This document shows, one piece after another, positions 1 through 11,516 of a DNA stretch of 64,000 bases (position 1 is the first letter of the stretch; each line of letters starts with the position of its first letter). The notes under the pieces are model-generated. The model was not told the DNA's origin, made no database searches, and saw nothing but the letters and a program-made list of their open reading frames with translations. Source of the stretch: Myrica gale (Eukaryota > Streptophyta > Magnoliopsida > Fagales > Myricaceae); contig OZ005608.1 of the NCBI GenBank assembly GCA_963930655.1, positions 8,990,001 through 9,054,000 on the forward strand, in the 5' to 3' direction. The translations under genes and the position numbers were made by a program.

Positions 1-3000
1 TTAATTGTTGATGCTGCCGTAGAACTTGCATCCCATGGGCACAATGTTCATATTTTCACAGCACACCATGATAAGACTCGATGTTTTGAGGAAACTCTTG
101 CTGGTGAGTGATCTTTTCTTTAGTTCTTTATATTACTTTTGCCTTTCTAGGGCTACTCAGTGAAGATAAACCTGGCTGAGTTACTAGACCTTTTTTTTCC
201 TCCTTTTTGAGTAGGTTATTTTTTCTCAGTTTTTGACTCTTTATTGGTTTGAAATATGTTCATGTGGTGCACTTAGATAAGATTTCCATGGGTATGATTT
301 AGATGGATGTACATACTCTAAGCAACAGTCTAGGAAGAAATTTGATTTTCTATACCTATGGCAATACAAAAAGAGGATAGGCATGTATTTTATTGTAAAT
401 CATTAGATAAATTTATGGTCCTTTCTTTACTGTTAGATGCTAGTCAGAGGATTCATACAAACCAACGAGTTTTCAATTAACAGTAATTAGAATAGCAACA
501 AGAATGTTTTCCACCCATTAATAGGTTGTCTGACAGAGGTATGTTTGTTATTCTGTTTTAGTCTATGATTATATGCAACAACTGAATATATGCATACAAG
601 TTGCTGTGAGCTAGGTTGAAGAGGATGTATTTTGAAGTGAATTCAGGCATATATGAGATGGTACTACGTGCGAAAAAGAAATTTAGATGGCATTTATTTT
701 GAATGAGAAATTCTATGCTAAGGGGAAGGATGTATCTACAATTGTCTGTATGTATGTACGGCTGCATTTACGTCGCATATAAACTGCTGAATGGAATTGG
801 ATATATCTCATTGTATGCTAGGAACACACCTAGGATTTGATTGAATTCACAGAAAAGAAACAGTTGGCATATTTTCTTCTCGGAGGTTGGCCACCACTCA
901 TGAACTTGAGTTATCAGCCATGGAAACAGTATTTTAAGAAAAACATTACTGGAAATTGGATTTGACCTGCAAGTTTGAGTGGGCAGTAGTTGGCAGTTAG
1001 TGGTAAGCTGAGCAGCTGCCCATTGTCAATGTCATGTGGTGCACTTAGGATTTGATTGAAGTCATAGAAAAGAAAAAAATTGGCATATTCTGTTGGCGCA
1101 GGTTGTCAGTTGTCCGCCACCCATAAAACTAGAGTTATCAGCCTTGGAAACAGTATTTTAACAAAGACATTACTGGAAGTTGTATCTGACCTGCAAGCTT
1201 GAGCGGGCAGTAGTTGGCAGTTGGTGGTAAGCTGAGCAGCTGCGCATCGTCAACGGTGACAACCTTGAGCAGTCAATAGCAATCGCGACATAGTTGGTGG
1301 TGATGGTGAAATCAAGATGATTGGTAACGACTTTATGGCCCTGAGGGGAAATCCATGTCATCTCTACTATCCATATATAACAATACTACCTCCATCCATT
1401 GCATAGCCATATATGACATGCAGAGGATAAAAAGAGCCAAACGAATTAATATCTATCATTGATTCCAAGTATTGGATGTTGGTAAGTCTATTTATACAGC
1501 CCTCTATGTGTGGCATTCCAAACAAAGCATATATATGACACGTAGGTATACAGGTGTGCATGCGTTTATTTACATGTATATGTTTGGAAGCACCTCTCTG
1601 TAAAGAGGTAACAGAAAAAAGGTATTAGATGACAACACTGGTTGTAGTTTCAAAGCCGAAAAATGGCAAATGGTGCTCTGCATTGTCAGATGGTAATCTG
1701 CATCTTGTGTTCTGATATGCCCTATTAAATGTTCACTGGTTTTCCAGGTGCCTTTCTAGTTACTGTATATGGCGCCTTCCTGCCCCGACATATTTTCTAC
1801 CGTTTTCATGCCCTATGTGCATATCTACGGTGCATTTTTGTCGCTCTTTGTGTGCTGTTCATGTGGCCATCCTTTGATGTTGTACTGGCAGATCAGGTCT
1901 CTGTTGTCATTCCAATACTGAAACTTAAAAGGTCAACAAAGGTACTTGTACTTCTTTCATGTAAACAGTTACCTTGATCTCCTGGCATTGCAGCTGTTAC
2001 ATGCACTACACTCATTTTCCCAGGTGGTATTCTATTGTCATTTTCCAGATCTGCTGCTTGCTCAACACACTACTTTTCTCAGGAGGATATATAGAAAACC
2101 AATTGACTTTATAGAAGAAATGACTACTGGTTTGATTCTATATCTTGACTTTTGGTACTCTAGTAAATATCATTGGAACTCAATTTAGGCCATGTAAACC
2201 TCCTATTTCTTATTCATCTGCTTTTGGGGAGTCCAGGAATGGCAGATATGATACTTGTTAACAGCAGATTTACTGCATCTACCTTTGCGAATACATTCAA
2301 GCATCTTCATTCTCGTGGGATTCGACCGGCTGTTCTTTATCCTGCAGTTAATGTTGATCAGTTTGATGAACCTCATTCAAATAAGTAACTACATGTTTGC
2401 TTCTCTCTTGTATCTTCTAGTCTCAGGCATAAAATGCTGTGTAGATGTATCTTTTACTATGTTTTCTTTCTTCAGCATAACCGTAGGGTCTGATTCTTGT
2501 ATATATTTGTTTTTGTCTAGGTTGAATTTTCTCTCCATCAACCGCTTTGAAAGAAAAAAGAACATAGATTTAGAAATTTCAGCTTTTGCTATGCTTCACA
2601 CCCTTGAAGGAGTTGTCTTCCAAAATCATAACCTCGATGATGCTTTCTTGACCATTGCAGGTAAGTGTCAAACTATTTTTTCATTTCTCTCTGTCCTTGA
2701 CAGATAGATATGAGATATCTTGTATTTACTTTTCAGGGTAAGTGATTGTAAAAACATGGCTCTTTGTTGGTATGTTTTGTAATCGCCACCTCATGTATCC
2801 GAACGATGCATTGGGTGCAACTAGGACTAACTGTGTGTGGTAACGAACTAGAAGCAATACCTTGTCTTGCAATGAAGTTCTCCAAACTAGGTTTCTTCAT
2901 ATGATTAGCTGCTGAAGTCAGTTTTGCAGTCGGTCTCCTTCTGTAACTTAACATGGAAGATTTTTCCTTGTCTTCTTGTAATTTTGTTACAATTTCTTTT

Positions 3001-6000
3001 GAATGTCTGAATAAGGTGAATGGAGCGGCATTTTTCGTATTGTAACTGGGTTGGTAATTGATGCACTAATTTCCTTACCAAAATAAGTTCATGCACTAGG
3101 TTTCAAAATTGAGGCATGGTTGGCTGTAATACGAGATCTACACTGTAAGAAAAGGATGATGGACATTGTTCACATGATAAAGAAGAGAAAAAAATGTCTG
3201 TATTCTCAATCCTAGAAACTTCTATAGTACATTACTTTTTTGATACGTAAGTTAGACTTTATTAAGAAAAAGAAAGTTAACAGTACAAGAGAAAATACTG
3301 AAAACACTAGAGCATACAAGCTAAAAAGCTCAGGAAGTCCGGAAAACCCTCAAAAGGAAAACCTAAGACCGAATTCGCCCACAGAAAAAGAGTGTACAAC
3401 ATAGAACCCCCCAAACAATCCAAAGACAAGGCCTTGGTCGCGAAACATCTCTCGTTCCTTTCCCTCCACAAACACCACCAAATGCAAGCCGGGATCATTT
3501 TCCAAATAGCCGAGGCTATAGGATTCTGAAACTTCCTCCTCCTCCAACAATACAAAACATCCACCACCTTCCGAGGCATAACCCAGTCATAGTTGAGGAT
3601 ACTCAGCACATGCGTCCATAAGCAACTCGCCACCGTGCAATGAAGAAGGATGTGATCAACCGTTTCTCCGTCCCCCTTACACAAATAGCACCACTCCGTC
3701 AAGCACACTCCCCTCCTCCTTAAGTTGTCAATGGTCAGAATTTTCCCATGAGTGGCTTCTCAAACAAAGAAAGCCACTCTAGGGGGAACCAAATTCCTCC
3801 AACATTGACGCCATGGAAAAACTGCACTGGAGTCCTCAATAAGCAACAAATACCACGACTTAAAAGAGAAGGCTCCACCCTTGGAACCCGTCCAAAGCAG
3901 TTTATCCTCACCCCCTCTTCTCCATCTCATCGAGTAGAGTAAGGAATAAAAAGAAGAACAAGCATCCGCCTCCCAATCATTGATCGGCCTCACGAAAGGA
4001 ACATCCCACACAACAAATCCGGAACCTAGCTCCAGACAATCAGCCACCCAAGCATCCTTGCATCGAGCTAGAGAGAATAACTGAGGAAACTCCAATTGCA
4101 GAGGTCTTTCCCCACACCATTTGTCGTGCCAAAACCGGATTCTTGAGCCATTACCAATCACAAACTTAATATTTTCTCGAAAAAAGGACCACCCTTTCCT
4201 AATGTGCCTCCAAAGGCTAACCCCATAAGAGCCAAGTGAGTCCATAGTACACCAACCACTCTCCTCACAACCATACTTCTCCGTAATAACTGTCTTCCAT
4301 AAACTATCTCGTTCAGAGGAGAATCTCCAAAGCCATTTTCCAAGAAGAGCACGATTGAATAAAGGAAGACGTCTGAGACCCAGCCCTCCGACTCTGATAG
4401 GGGAACAAACTCTAGCCCATCGAACAAGGTGAAACCTGTGCTCATCACCACCACTGCCCCACAAGAAATCCCTTTGCAGCTTCTCCAACCTATTAGCCAC
4501 AGACAACGAGAGAGGAAAAAAAGACAAAAAGTATGTAGGAAGGCTAGAAAGAGTTACACAAATAGCACCACTCCGTCAAGCACACTCACCTCCTCCTTAA
4601 GTTGTCAATGGTCAGAATTTTCCCATGAGTGGCTTCTCAAACAAAGAAAGCCACTCTAGGGGGAACCAAATTCCTCCAACATTGACGCCATGGAAAAACT
4701 GCACTGGAGTCCTCAATAAGCAACAAATACCACGACTTAAAAGAGAAGGCTCCACCCTTGGAACCCGTCCAAAGCAGTTTATCCTCACCCCCTCTTCTCC
4801 ATCTCATCGAGTAGAGTAAGGAATAAAAAGAAGAACAAGCATCCGCCTCCCAATCATTGATCGGCCTCACGAAAGGAACATCCCACACAACAAATCCGGA
4901 ACCTAGCTCCAGACAATCAGCCACCCAAGCATCCTTGCATCGAGCTAGAGAGAATAACTGAGGAAACTCCAATTGCAGAGGTCTTTCCCCACACCATTTG
5001 TCGTGCCAAAACCGGATTCTTGAGCCATTACCAATCACAAACTTAATATTTTCTCGAAAAAAGGACCACCCTTTCCTAATGTGCCTCCAAAGGCTAACCC
5101 CATAAGAGCCAAGTGAGTCCATAGTGCACCAACCACTCTCCTCACAACCATACTTCTCCGTAATAACTGTCTTCCATAAACTATCTCGTTCAGAGGAGAA
5201 TCTCCAAAGCCATTTTCCAAGAAGAGCACGATTGAATAAAGGAAGACGTCTGAGACCCAGCCCTCCGACTCTGATAGGGGAACAAACTCTAGCCCATCGA
5301 ACAAGGTGAAACCTGTGCTCATCACCACCACTGCCCCACAAGAAATCCCTTTGCAGCTTCTCCAACCTATTAGCCACAGACAACGGGAGAGGAAAAAAAG
5401 ACAAAAAGTATGTAGGAAGGCTAGAAAGAGTAGATCTAATCAGTGTTAACCTTCCCCCCTTTGAGAGATAAATGCGCTTCCACCCCGCCAGTCTTTTTTC
5501 AAATCGCTCAATGATACCGTCCCATATATGAACACATTTAAACTTAGCACCAAGAGGAAGGCCTAAGTATGTCATCGGGAGCGAGGAGACCCTACAACCC
5601 AAAATATCCGCCATCGTCTGAACATCATTAACTCTCCCAATAGGAATAACCTCCGATTTGCCAAGGTTAATCCTAAGACCAGACACCGCCTCAAAGCACA
5701 GAAGTAAGCATCTTAGATTTCGGACTTGACTCTCCTCGTCCCCACAAAAAATTAAAGTATCATCGGCAAAGAGCAAGTGGGAAATGCACACCCCATTACT
5801 GCCACCGCGCCCCACCACAAACCCCTTAATAGCATCACACGCAACCACCTCTTTCATCATCCTGCTGAATGCTTCCATGACAATCAAGAACAATAGAGGT
5901 GAAAGCGGGTCACCCTGACGCAAACCTCTAAAACTCCCAAAAAAGCCATGAGGAGAGCCATTGACCATAACAGAGAATTTGACGGTAGAGATACAAAACG

Positions 6001-9000
6001 CAATCCACCTACACCACTGCTCACGAAACCCACATCTCCTCAGCACATACAACAAAAAATCCCAGTTCACATGATCAAAGGCCTTGTGAAGATCAAGTTT
6101 GAATAGCAAGCCCGGCTCATTCGAACGCATTCTCGAATCAATGCACTCATTAGCAATCAAAACTGAATCCAGGATCTGTCTACTCCTCACAAAAGCATTC
6201 TGGGAAGGCAATATGATCATCTCAAGAACCATCTTCAACCTATTTGCTAACACCTTTGCAAGAATCTTGTAAACCCCTCCTACCAAACTGATGGGACGAA
6301 AGTCTCTCAAATCCACAGCACCAACTTTCTTTGGAATGAGAACAATGAAAGTGGCGTTCATGCATTTAACAAATTTACCACGCTGGGCAAATTCATTAAA
6401 CATAGCCAAAACATCCCACTTAACCACATCCCAGCAAGACTGAAAAAAGGCTAAAGTGAACCCATCCGGGCCCGGAGCCTTGTCACCATTGAGGTTACGG
6501 ACCACCCCTGTGACCTCGTCCTCCGCGAAGGGTCTCTCAAGCCAACACGCTTCCTCCTCAGAAATGGAATCAAAATCCAAGCCATCCAACGCCGGCCTCC
6601 AAGAAAAGGGCTCCTTATACAAGGAGCTATAGAATTCAACAATGTTATCTGAAATAAGCGATGGGTCCTCCACAATTTCCCCCTCCACATCCAAACTAGC
6701 TATCAAATTAGACCGCCTATTCGAATTGGCCATGCGATGGAAAAAGTTAGTGCAACGATCTCCGTTCTTAAGCCACAAGGTCCTCGACTTCTGTCTCCAA
6801 CTAATCTCGTCTAGCTCAATCAAATGATCTAAAGCTCCCGAAACCTCCAATTTCCTCGCTTTCCCCCGCTCATCGAGAAGCGCCTCCTCATCAAGAGAGT
6901 CTAAAGACGCCAATTCACTTAACAAGGAAGACTTACGGAAACTGAGATCCCCGAAAACCTCTTGGTTCCATAATTTCAGCTTATTCTTCAGAGCTTTCAG
7001 CTTAGAGTCTAGCACAAAGCTGGGGGAACCCGAGAACTCAAAAGACTCCCACCACTCCTTAATGCTATCCACAAATCCGCTCTCCTTTAGCCACATGTTC
7101 TCAAAACGAAAGGGTTTCATCCCACTGCGAACCCTATCATTCACAAGCAGAATGGGAAAATGGTCTGAATATAGACGAGACAATCTTTTCTGAGAGACCT
7201 CCGGGAATAGACTCCCAGCCAGTGCAGAACAAAAAGCGGTCAATCCTGGACCAAGACTGTGATTCCCGATTGTTAGACCAAGTAAAGGCACCCCCCAACA
7301 GAGGGATATCCAGTAACTGCATCTCAGAAATAAAATCCGAGAACTCCTCCATTGCAGATCTCACCCCTCCACCACCCAAACGTTCGCTAGGAAATCGAGT
7401 GACATTGAAATCTCCTCCAATGCACCAAGGAAGATCCCACAAAGCCCGAATCCCTGCCAATTCGTCCCACAAGAAACTTCGGCTATTATCAGTGTTAGGA
7501 CCGTACACACCAGAGAACATCCATACAAGCCCGTCATCAAGGTTCTTGAAAACCGCCGAAACCGAGAAAGAACCGATGCAAGAATCCAACAACTCAATCA
7601 CCCTCGTATCCCATAGAAGCAAGATACCCCCCGATGCACCATCCGCCTCCAAACTGCACCACCGAACATGAGGACCACCCCACAAACTTCTAATGACGTC
7701 ACCAGACATAACAGCCATCTTGGTCTCTTGAAGACAAACCAAGTCTGGTTTCCATCCCCGTAACAAATTTCCCACTCCTCTACACTTTGCCCTGACATTC
7801 AACCCCCGAACATTCCAACTAATAATTTTTGGCATCATCAAATCACCATCAAAGCCCGCCCCTCGCTTCTTCCCTTCCTGGAGGGAGCGATATTCCCATC
7901 ATAATTAATAGAAGACGCTAGCCCCTTCAACTCTCGTCCTAATTTTCCACCCTTCTTGCATGGGGTCTTAAAGCTACTCTGCTCCCTATCTCTTTCCAAA
8001 GTAGCAAAAAGGCTCAACAAATCGTCCTCATAACCTTCACAAGACACCCCCATCATATTTCTGAAAGAAGACACCATATCTAACACCCACCCTGAAGTCG
8101 CACTACCCCTCTTACACTCAGTCCTGCTCGCAGCAGGGCAACAAACAGCCAAAGGCTCCACAAATAACATCTCTGGTTCCTCAACAGCCCCCAAAGTCAA
8201 CTGCCTACCCTCTTCTCCCTCAGAGACAGCCCTTCCCACCGCATTGTCAGCCTCAACAAGCTCAATTGAAACCTCCCCTTCATCTCCTCCCAGCTGAACA
8301 AAGTTGCCGAGAGCCAAAAGGTTGCACTCCTCAGCATCAGGTAGCCTAAGCCCTTCAACAAGACTGCTGGGTAAGCCTCCCAGCTCATCCTGACCACCCC
8401 GAGGCACTCCAACCGCCCCAGACCCACCAGACACTCTCCCAACCAAACCCATCAGCTCCATCTCACCTGAAAGCATCACTGTATTTTTATCGACCAAGAC
8501 AGAACCTACACCACTAGGGTTAGGTGTCGACAGCATCACTGAGGAAGAGGCAGTCTCTCCAAAAGGCGACAGAGGGGAGCTAGACGAGATTTCCGGCGCC
8601 GGCGAGGCCACCGGGCAGTCACCCCTAGCCCCAGAAGGCGCCGTCGAGAGAGAATCAGTCGGCGACACTATGTCTGGAAGCAACGACTGGCTCGGCAAGA
8701 GCACCGGCGCCGGAGAGGCCACCGGGCGAACACCATGCGAGCCAGAAGACACCGGCGAAGGGCCACCCACCGACGAGAGCTGGGCGAAACCACGGGCTGC
8801 ACCTCCAGACGGCTCGGGCTCTCTTGCGCGCAACGAGACAGGGTCGCGAAGGGTAGCCGAAGCTGACCCACGCGAACCCGACCCACCCAGTTCGAGACGG
8901 GCCCCCACAGAGCTGAGCCCATTAGCAGGAGGCAAGCCTGTGCATCCCACAGGGAGATGGCCCAGCCCATCCACCCGAAAAGAGCCCTGCGTGGAAGGCA

Positions 9001-11516
9001 AGGCTTCCCTCTCATTTTCGTGACCCGGTCCAAAAACCTGCAAGCCTGTGCATCCCACAGGGAGATGGCCCAGCCCATCCACCCGAAAGGAGCCCAGCGT
9101 GGAAGGCAAGGCTTCCCTCTCTTTTTCGTGACCCGGCCCAAACTCCAGCCCCAGCAGATGGATTAAAGAGTCGACCTCCTCTCTAATACCCAACAGCTTT
9201 TTCCTCCAAAAAGAGACGTGAGACATCTCACAGCCAGCCGTCGCTGCATTAAATGCCAGACCTTGGGAAGAAGAGTCAGCACCCTCCTTTTTGGCATGCG
9301 TAGAAGAAAGTAGCTCAAACGTCTTCGCCACGCCGCCTCCAGCCACTCCAATGTCTCCCTCAGCCAGAGCTCTGCCTCCGGGACTGATCCCCATCTTGCC
9401 TTTCTTAACCACTTCGGCGAAAGACTCGTCCTTTCGAACTCCAGAGGCATAAGAATTGCCTCTTCCACGCTTAACTTGACTCAGGTGAGAGACCACCTCC
9501 TGAAACGAAGCAGCCAACTCCTTCCAGCCTGAACCCTTTTTACCTTCCGGAATCATCACCACCTCTTTTCTGCGCCCACCTCCAAATTCTGCAATGGCCA
9601 CATAGCGCCCAGCTTTGTTGCTACATCTTTGCGCCAAGAAAGCCCGAGAAGCTTCATTGAATTTGGCAACAAACTCCTTATTGACATCCTCCTGCAGCCT
9701 ACTACTCACCAGGTTTACCATCCAAACAGCTCCATATCTACCCAGAAATATAGAACTAAACGATTTTCTACTCCACTCCGAAAGCTTCACAACACCATTG
9801 CCTAACACTGAAATCTGAAACTCCTTTGCTTCAACACTGAATCTCCGAGAGAACGACATGGGGAACACCTAAACGGGAACTAAGGACTACACACAGCCAG
9901 AAAAAACTAATAGAATGATCGGCCAAACAGCACAACCATCCTACAGGGAGGGGGGGGGGGGGGGGGGGAGGAGCTGTTTTACCTATTTCTGATGAAACCA
10001 TCTCCAATTGGCAAGGAAACATTGAAGAGCAAACAGAAAAATTATCCTCAAAAATCCAAGTTGTAGTCGACAATGTGAGGAAAGTTGAATCGGAGGTGCA
10101 AAAGGTTTCTGGCCATAGATAGCCTTGGCATCTAACCTGAGTACATATTGGCTAGGATGGGCGAGATTATGAAATCCATATTCATCTATAGTACATTACA
10201 TGGACACAATCAGGATAAATAAGATTCATGGGCATCTTTCTTAATACAAATTATGCAGAATTTTGGTCATCAAATAAATCTGTTTAATTTAAATCACTAT
10301 TAACAGAAATTACTTGTAAACATAAATGATAAGTTTGCAGGAAAATCAAATTCCAATTTCAATCTTTAAGGAGTTTTTTTAATACTGAAAATGAAGTAAG
10401 AATTGATTCATAAGATCAAATAAAAATTTCTACTCAATGCAGATTTAACCGATCCTAGGGATAAAACAATTCGAAAAAAGTATATTGAAATAAAAGAATC
10501 AATAAAAAAAAAAGTATATCGAAAAAAATTTCTATTCAATGCAGATTTAACCGATCCTAGGGATAAAACAATTCGAAAAAAGTATATTGAAATAAAAGAA
10601 TCAATAAAAAAAAGTTCCTTGATGTTCATACAAATTAATCAACGAGTTGGAAAAGCAGGAAGGAGAAACTAAAGAAGGTATGACAACTCTCGTGCTACAA
10701 TACTCACATCCAGGGAAGTTGCTCTGCATGTTTGTGGATCCTCCTGTTTAGCCTACGTGTCACGTGATATGGGGATGGGTTTTTATATACTTTTATGTAA
10801 GGCATTTTGGTATGTAATAAGATCATTTTTCCAATTACATGGCAGCAAAAGGCATAATCGGTCCCATGAAATAATCATTACAGAATCTTATGTGGAATTT
10901 TCTGTGGAACTGGGTTTATAAATCATTCATCTGTTGTTGCAGGTGGGTATGATAAACGCCTGAAAGAGAATGTTGAGTACTTGGAGGAGCTTAAAAGCTT
11001 GGCAGATAGGGAAGGAATATCTCATCGGGTTAACTTCATCACATCGTGCTCAACAGCCGAAAGAAATGCACTTCTCTCTCAATGCTTGTGCGTGATTTAT
11101 ACACCAAAGGTGTGATGGCATTTAGAATTGTAAGATTTATGTCAGATTGTTGGCCTTTGTATGCCAAATGGATTTTTTTTGGGAAGGAAAGGGAGGTTAA
11201 TATCTTATGTTCAATATTGTAGGATGAACACTTCGGAATTGTTCCTCTGGAGGCAATGGCAGCTCATAAACCTGTTATTGCATGCAACAGTGGGGGCCCT
11301 GTAGAGACAATTAAGGATGGTGAGACGGGATTTCTTTGTGATCCTACTCCAAGGCAATTCTCTTTGGCTATGGCTAAACTTGTTCAGGACCCCCAGATGG
11401 CAGAGAGAATGGGCAAAGAGGCCCGCCGGCATGTTATTCAGTCATTCTCCACACAGATGTTCGGTCAGCGTCTGGATCAATATCTTTTTTATGTTGCTAG
11501 GCCTAAGAGAGACTAG
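1..11516 (+). CDS. ALG2: ALG2 alpha-1,3/1,6-mannosyltransferase, 5'-partial
   Basis: Adds the second and third mannoses (from GDP-mannose) to the dolichol-linked N-glycan precursor on the cytosolic face of the ER. Seven exons are visible: 1-103, 1748-1941, 2024-2129, 2237-2384, 2521-2660, 10943-11109 and 11223-11516. All junctions are GT-AG and the phases join into one open frame of 383 codons, so about 20 N-terminal residues lie off the left edge (ALG2 is about 400 residues). The first visible residues, [20 protein letters not shown], match the start of the GT4 fold. Other family blocks are [24 protein letters not shown] and, in the last exon, the GT4 EX7E motif (EHFGIVPLE) followed by CNSGGP. 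No frameshift or stop is seen. The fifth intron is 8.3 kb because of LINE and plastid-DNA insertions; the other introns are short except the first (about 1.6 kb). Confidence 0.93.
831..1265. repeat. Imperfect tandem duplication in ALG2 intron 1
   Basis: Two neighbouring copies of a roughly 215-225 bp unit (about 831-1045 and 1046-1265) share blocks such as TAGGATTTGATTGAA, GAGTTATCAGCC and GGTAAGCTGAGCAGCTGC with scattered substitutions and small indels. It lies wholly inside the intron and has no coding content. The rest of the intron shows nothing recognisable. Confidence 0.75.
2661..3220 (+). other. ALG2 intron 5, part left of the LINE
   Basis: AT-rich intron sequence between the donor after 2660 and the LINE target site. 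No gene or repeat recognised. Confidence 0.6.
3221..3235. repeat. Target-site duplication of the LINE, left copy
   Basis: TCTATAGTACATTAC, repeated without mismatch at 10185-10199. It directly abuts the T-run that is the LINE's A-tail read on the other strand. It fixes the limits of the insertion. Confidence 0.93.
3307..7838 (-). pseudogene. LINE ORF2: endonuclease, reverse transcriptase, zf-RVT (disrupted)
   Basis: Starts at the ATG at 7838, which shares one base with the ORF1 stop. The APE-type endonuclease comes first ([24 protein letters not shown]), ending in that frame at 7137. A frameshift near 7205-7215 moves the reading into the frame open from about 7291 to 4637, which carries SDHFPI, the RT blocks [33 protein letters not shown] (motif A Asp), [11 protein letters not shown] (motif B), FADD (catalytic motif C) and [10 protein letters not shown]. 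That frame stops at 4637 where a Trp codon seems to have become TGA. The zf-RVT domain ([16 protein letters not shown]) follows in the separate frame 3307-3708. A tandem 877-bp duplication (877 is not a multiple of three) further breaks the gene. It is clearly dead but recent. Confidence 0.93.
3677..5430. repeat. 877-bp direct tandem duplication inside LINE ORF2
   Basis: Positions 3677-4553 and 4554-5430 are head-to-tail copies. I saw only three mismatches by eye (near 3710, 4248 and 4511 against their partners at +877). Both copies carry the same TGA that truncates ORF2, so that stop predates the duplication. The unit covers the end of the RT region and the start of the C-terminal region. 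Confidence 0.93.
7838..9859 (-). CDS. LINE ORF1 protein, 673 aa, intact
   Basis: The RNA-binding/chaperone partner of ORF2 in L1-type retrotransposons, assigned by position and by similarity to the ORF1s at 23412 and 43895 in this window. I chose the ATG at 9859 ([14 protein letters not shown]) because a homologous ATG with the same start occurs at 23412; an upstream in-frame GTG is unlikely. The N-terminal ~130 residues (…[20 protein letters not shown]…EGKKGSGW) form the conserved core shared by all three copies. The middle is Gly/Ser/Pro-rich and low complexity, with a 36-residue in-frame tandem duplication. The C-terminus ([10 protein letters not shown]…[12 protein letters not shown]) is again conserved. 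It ends TGATG, the stop overlapping the ORF2 start by one base. Confidence 0.88.
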   Translation of the reverse strand: MSFSRRFSVEAKEFQISVLGNGVVKLSEWSRKSFSSIFLGRYGAVWMVNLVSSRLQEDVNKEFVAKFNEASRAFLAQRCSNKAGRYVAIAEFGGGRRKEVVMIPEGKKGSGWKELAASFQEVVSHLSQVKRGRGNSYASGVRKDESFAEVVKKGKMGISPGGRALAEGDIGVAGGGVAKTFELLSSTHAKKEGADSSSQGLAFNAATAGCEMSHVSFWRKKLLGIREEVDSLIHLLGLEFGPGHEKEREALPSTLGSFRVDGLGHLPVGCTGLQVFGPGHENEREALPSTQGSFRVDGLGHLPVGCTGLPPANGLSSVGARLELGGSGSRGSASATLRDPVSLRAREPEPSGGAARGFAQLSSVGGPSPVSSGSHGVRPVASPAPVLLPSQSLLPDIVSPTDSLSTAPSGARGDCPVASPAPEISSSSPLSPFGETASSSVMLSTPNPSGVGSVLVDKNTVMLSGEMELMGLVGRVSGGSGAVGVPRGGQDELGGLPSSLVEGLRLPDAEECNLLALGNFVQLGGDEGEVSIELVEADNAVGRAVSEGEEGRQLTLGAVEEPEMLFVEPLAVCCPAASRTECKRGSATSGWVLDMVSSFRNMMGVSCEGYEDDLLSLFATLERDREQSSFKTPCKKGGKLGRELKGLASSINYDGNIAPSRKGRSEGRALMVI
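8933..9148. repeat. 108-bp in-frame tandem duplication within LINE ORF1
   Basis: Units 8933-9040 and 9041-9148 are near-identical and keep the ORF1 frame, giving two copies of a 36-residue block containing [12 protein letters not shown]. It lies in the poorly conserved middle of the protein. Confidence 0.88.
9950..9968. repeat. Homopolymer of 19 G in the LINE leader
   Basis: An uninterrupted G run on the plus strand, that is a C run in the LINE's own 5' leader. The related LINE fragment at 23300 has a T/C-rich tract at the equivalent place. Confidence 0.85.
10185..10199. repeat. Target-site duplication of the LINE, right copy
   Basis: Exact 15-bp match to 3221-3235, immediately beyond the LINE's 5' end. 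Confidence 0.93.
10375..10685 (+). pseudogene. ycf1: Plastid ycf1 (Tic214) fragment in the nucleus (NUPT)
   Basis: Read on the plus strand the DNA encodes [16 protein letters not shown] followed by IEIKESIKK, then VP, a stop, and [14 protein letters not shown], which is the wording of the plastid ycf1/Tic214 protein. The first part is present twice: a 102-bp unit beginning near 10424 is repeated from about 10526. Stops and the duplication make it non-functional. It lies in ALG2 intron 5, between the LINE and exon 6. The assignment rests on recognising the protein; limits are approximate. Confidence 0.7.

Larger units (their letters stand above)
3236..10184 (-). mobile_element. Full-length L1-type LINE inserted antisense in ALG2
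   Basis: A non-LTR retrotransposon of 6,949 bp on the minus strand, bounded by a perfect 15-bp TSD. From its 5' end (10184) it has a leader of about 325 bp, ORF1, ORF2 (endonuclease, reverse transcriptase, C-terminal zf-RVT zinc finger) and a short 3' end with a 6-A tail. Without an internal 877-bp duplication it would be about 6.07 kb, usual for plant L1 elements. No RNase H domain was seen. ORF2 is broken by a frameshift and a stop, so this copy cannot move by itself. Its 3' end (AATAAAG, then TTACGTATCAAAAAA) resembles that of the ORF1-only element at 43701-45744, so the two belong to related families. Confidence 0.95.

Noticed and set aside
8670-9166. Plus-strand and alternative-frame ORFs opposite LINE ORF1
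   Set aside because: Shadows of ORF1 in GC-rich, duplicated sequence.
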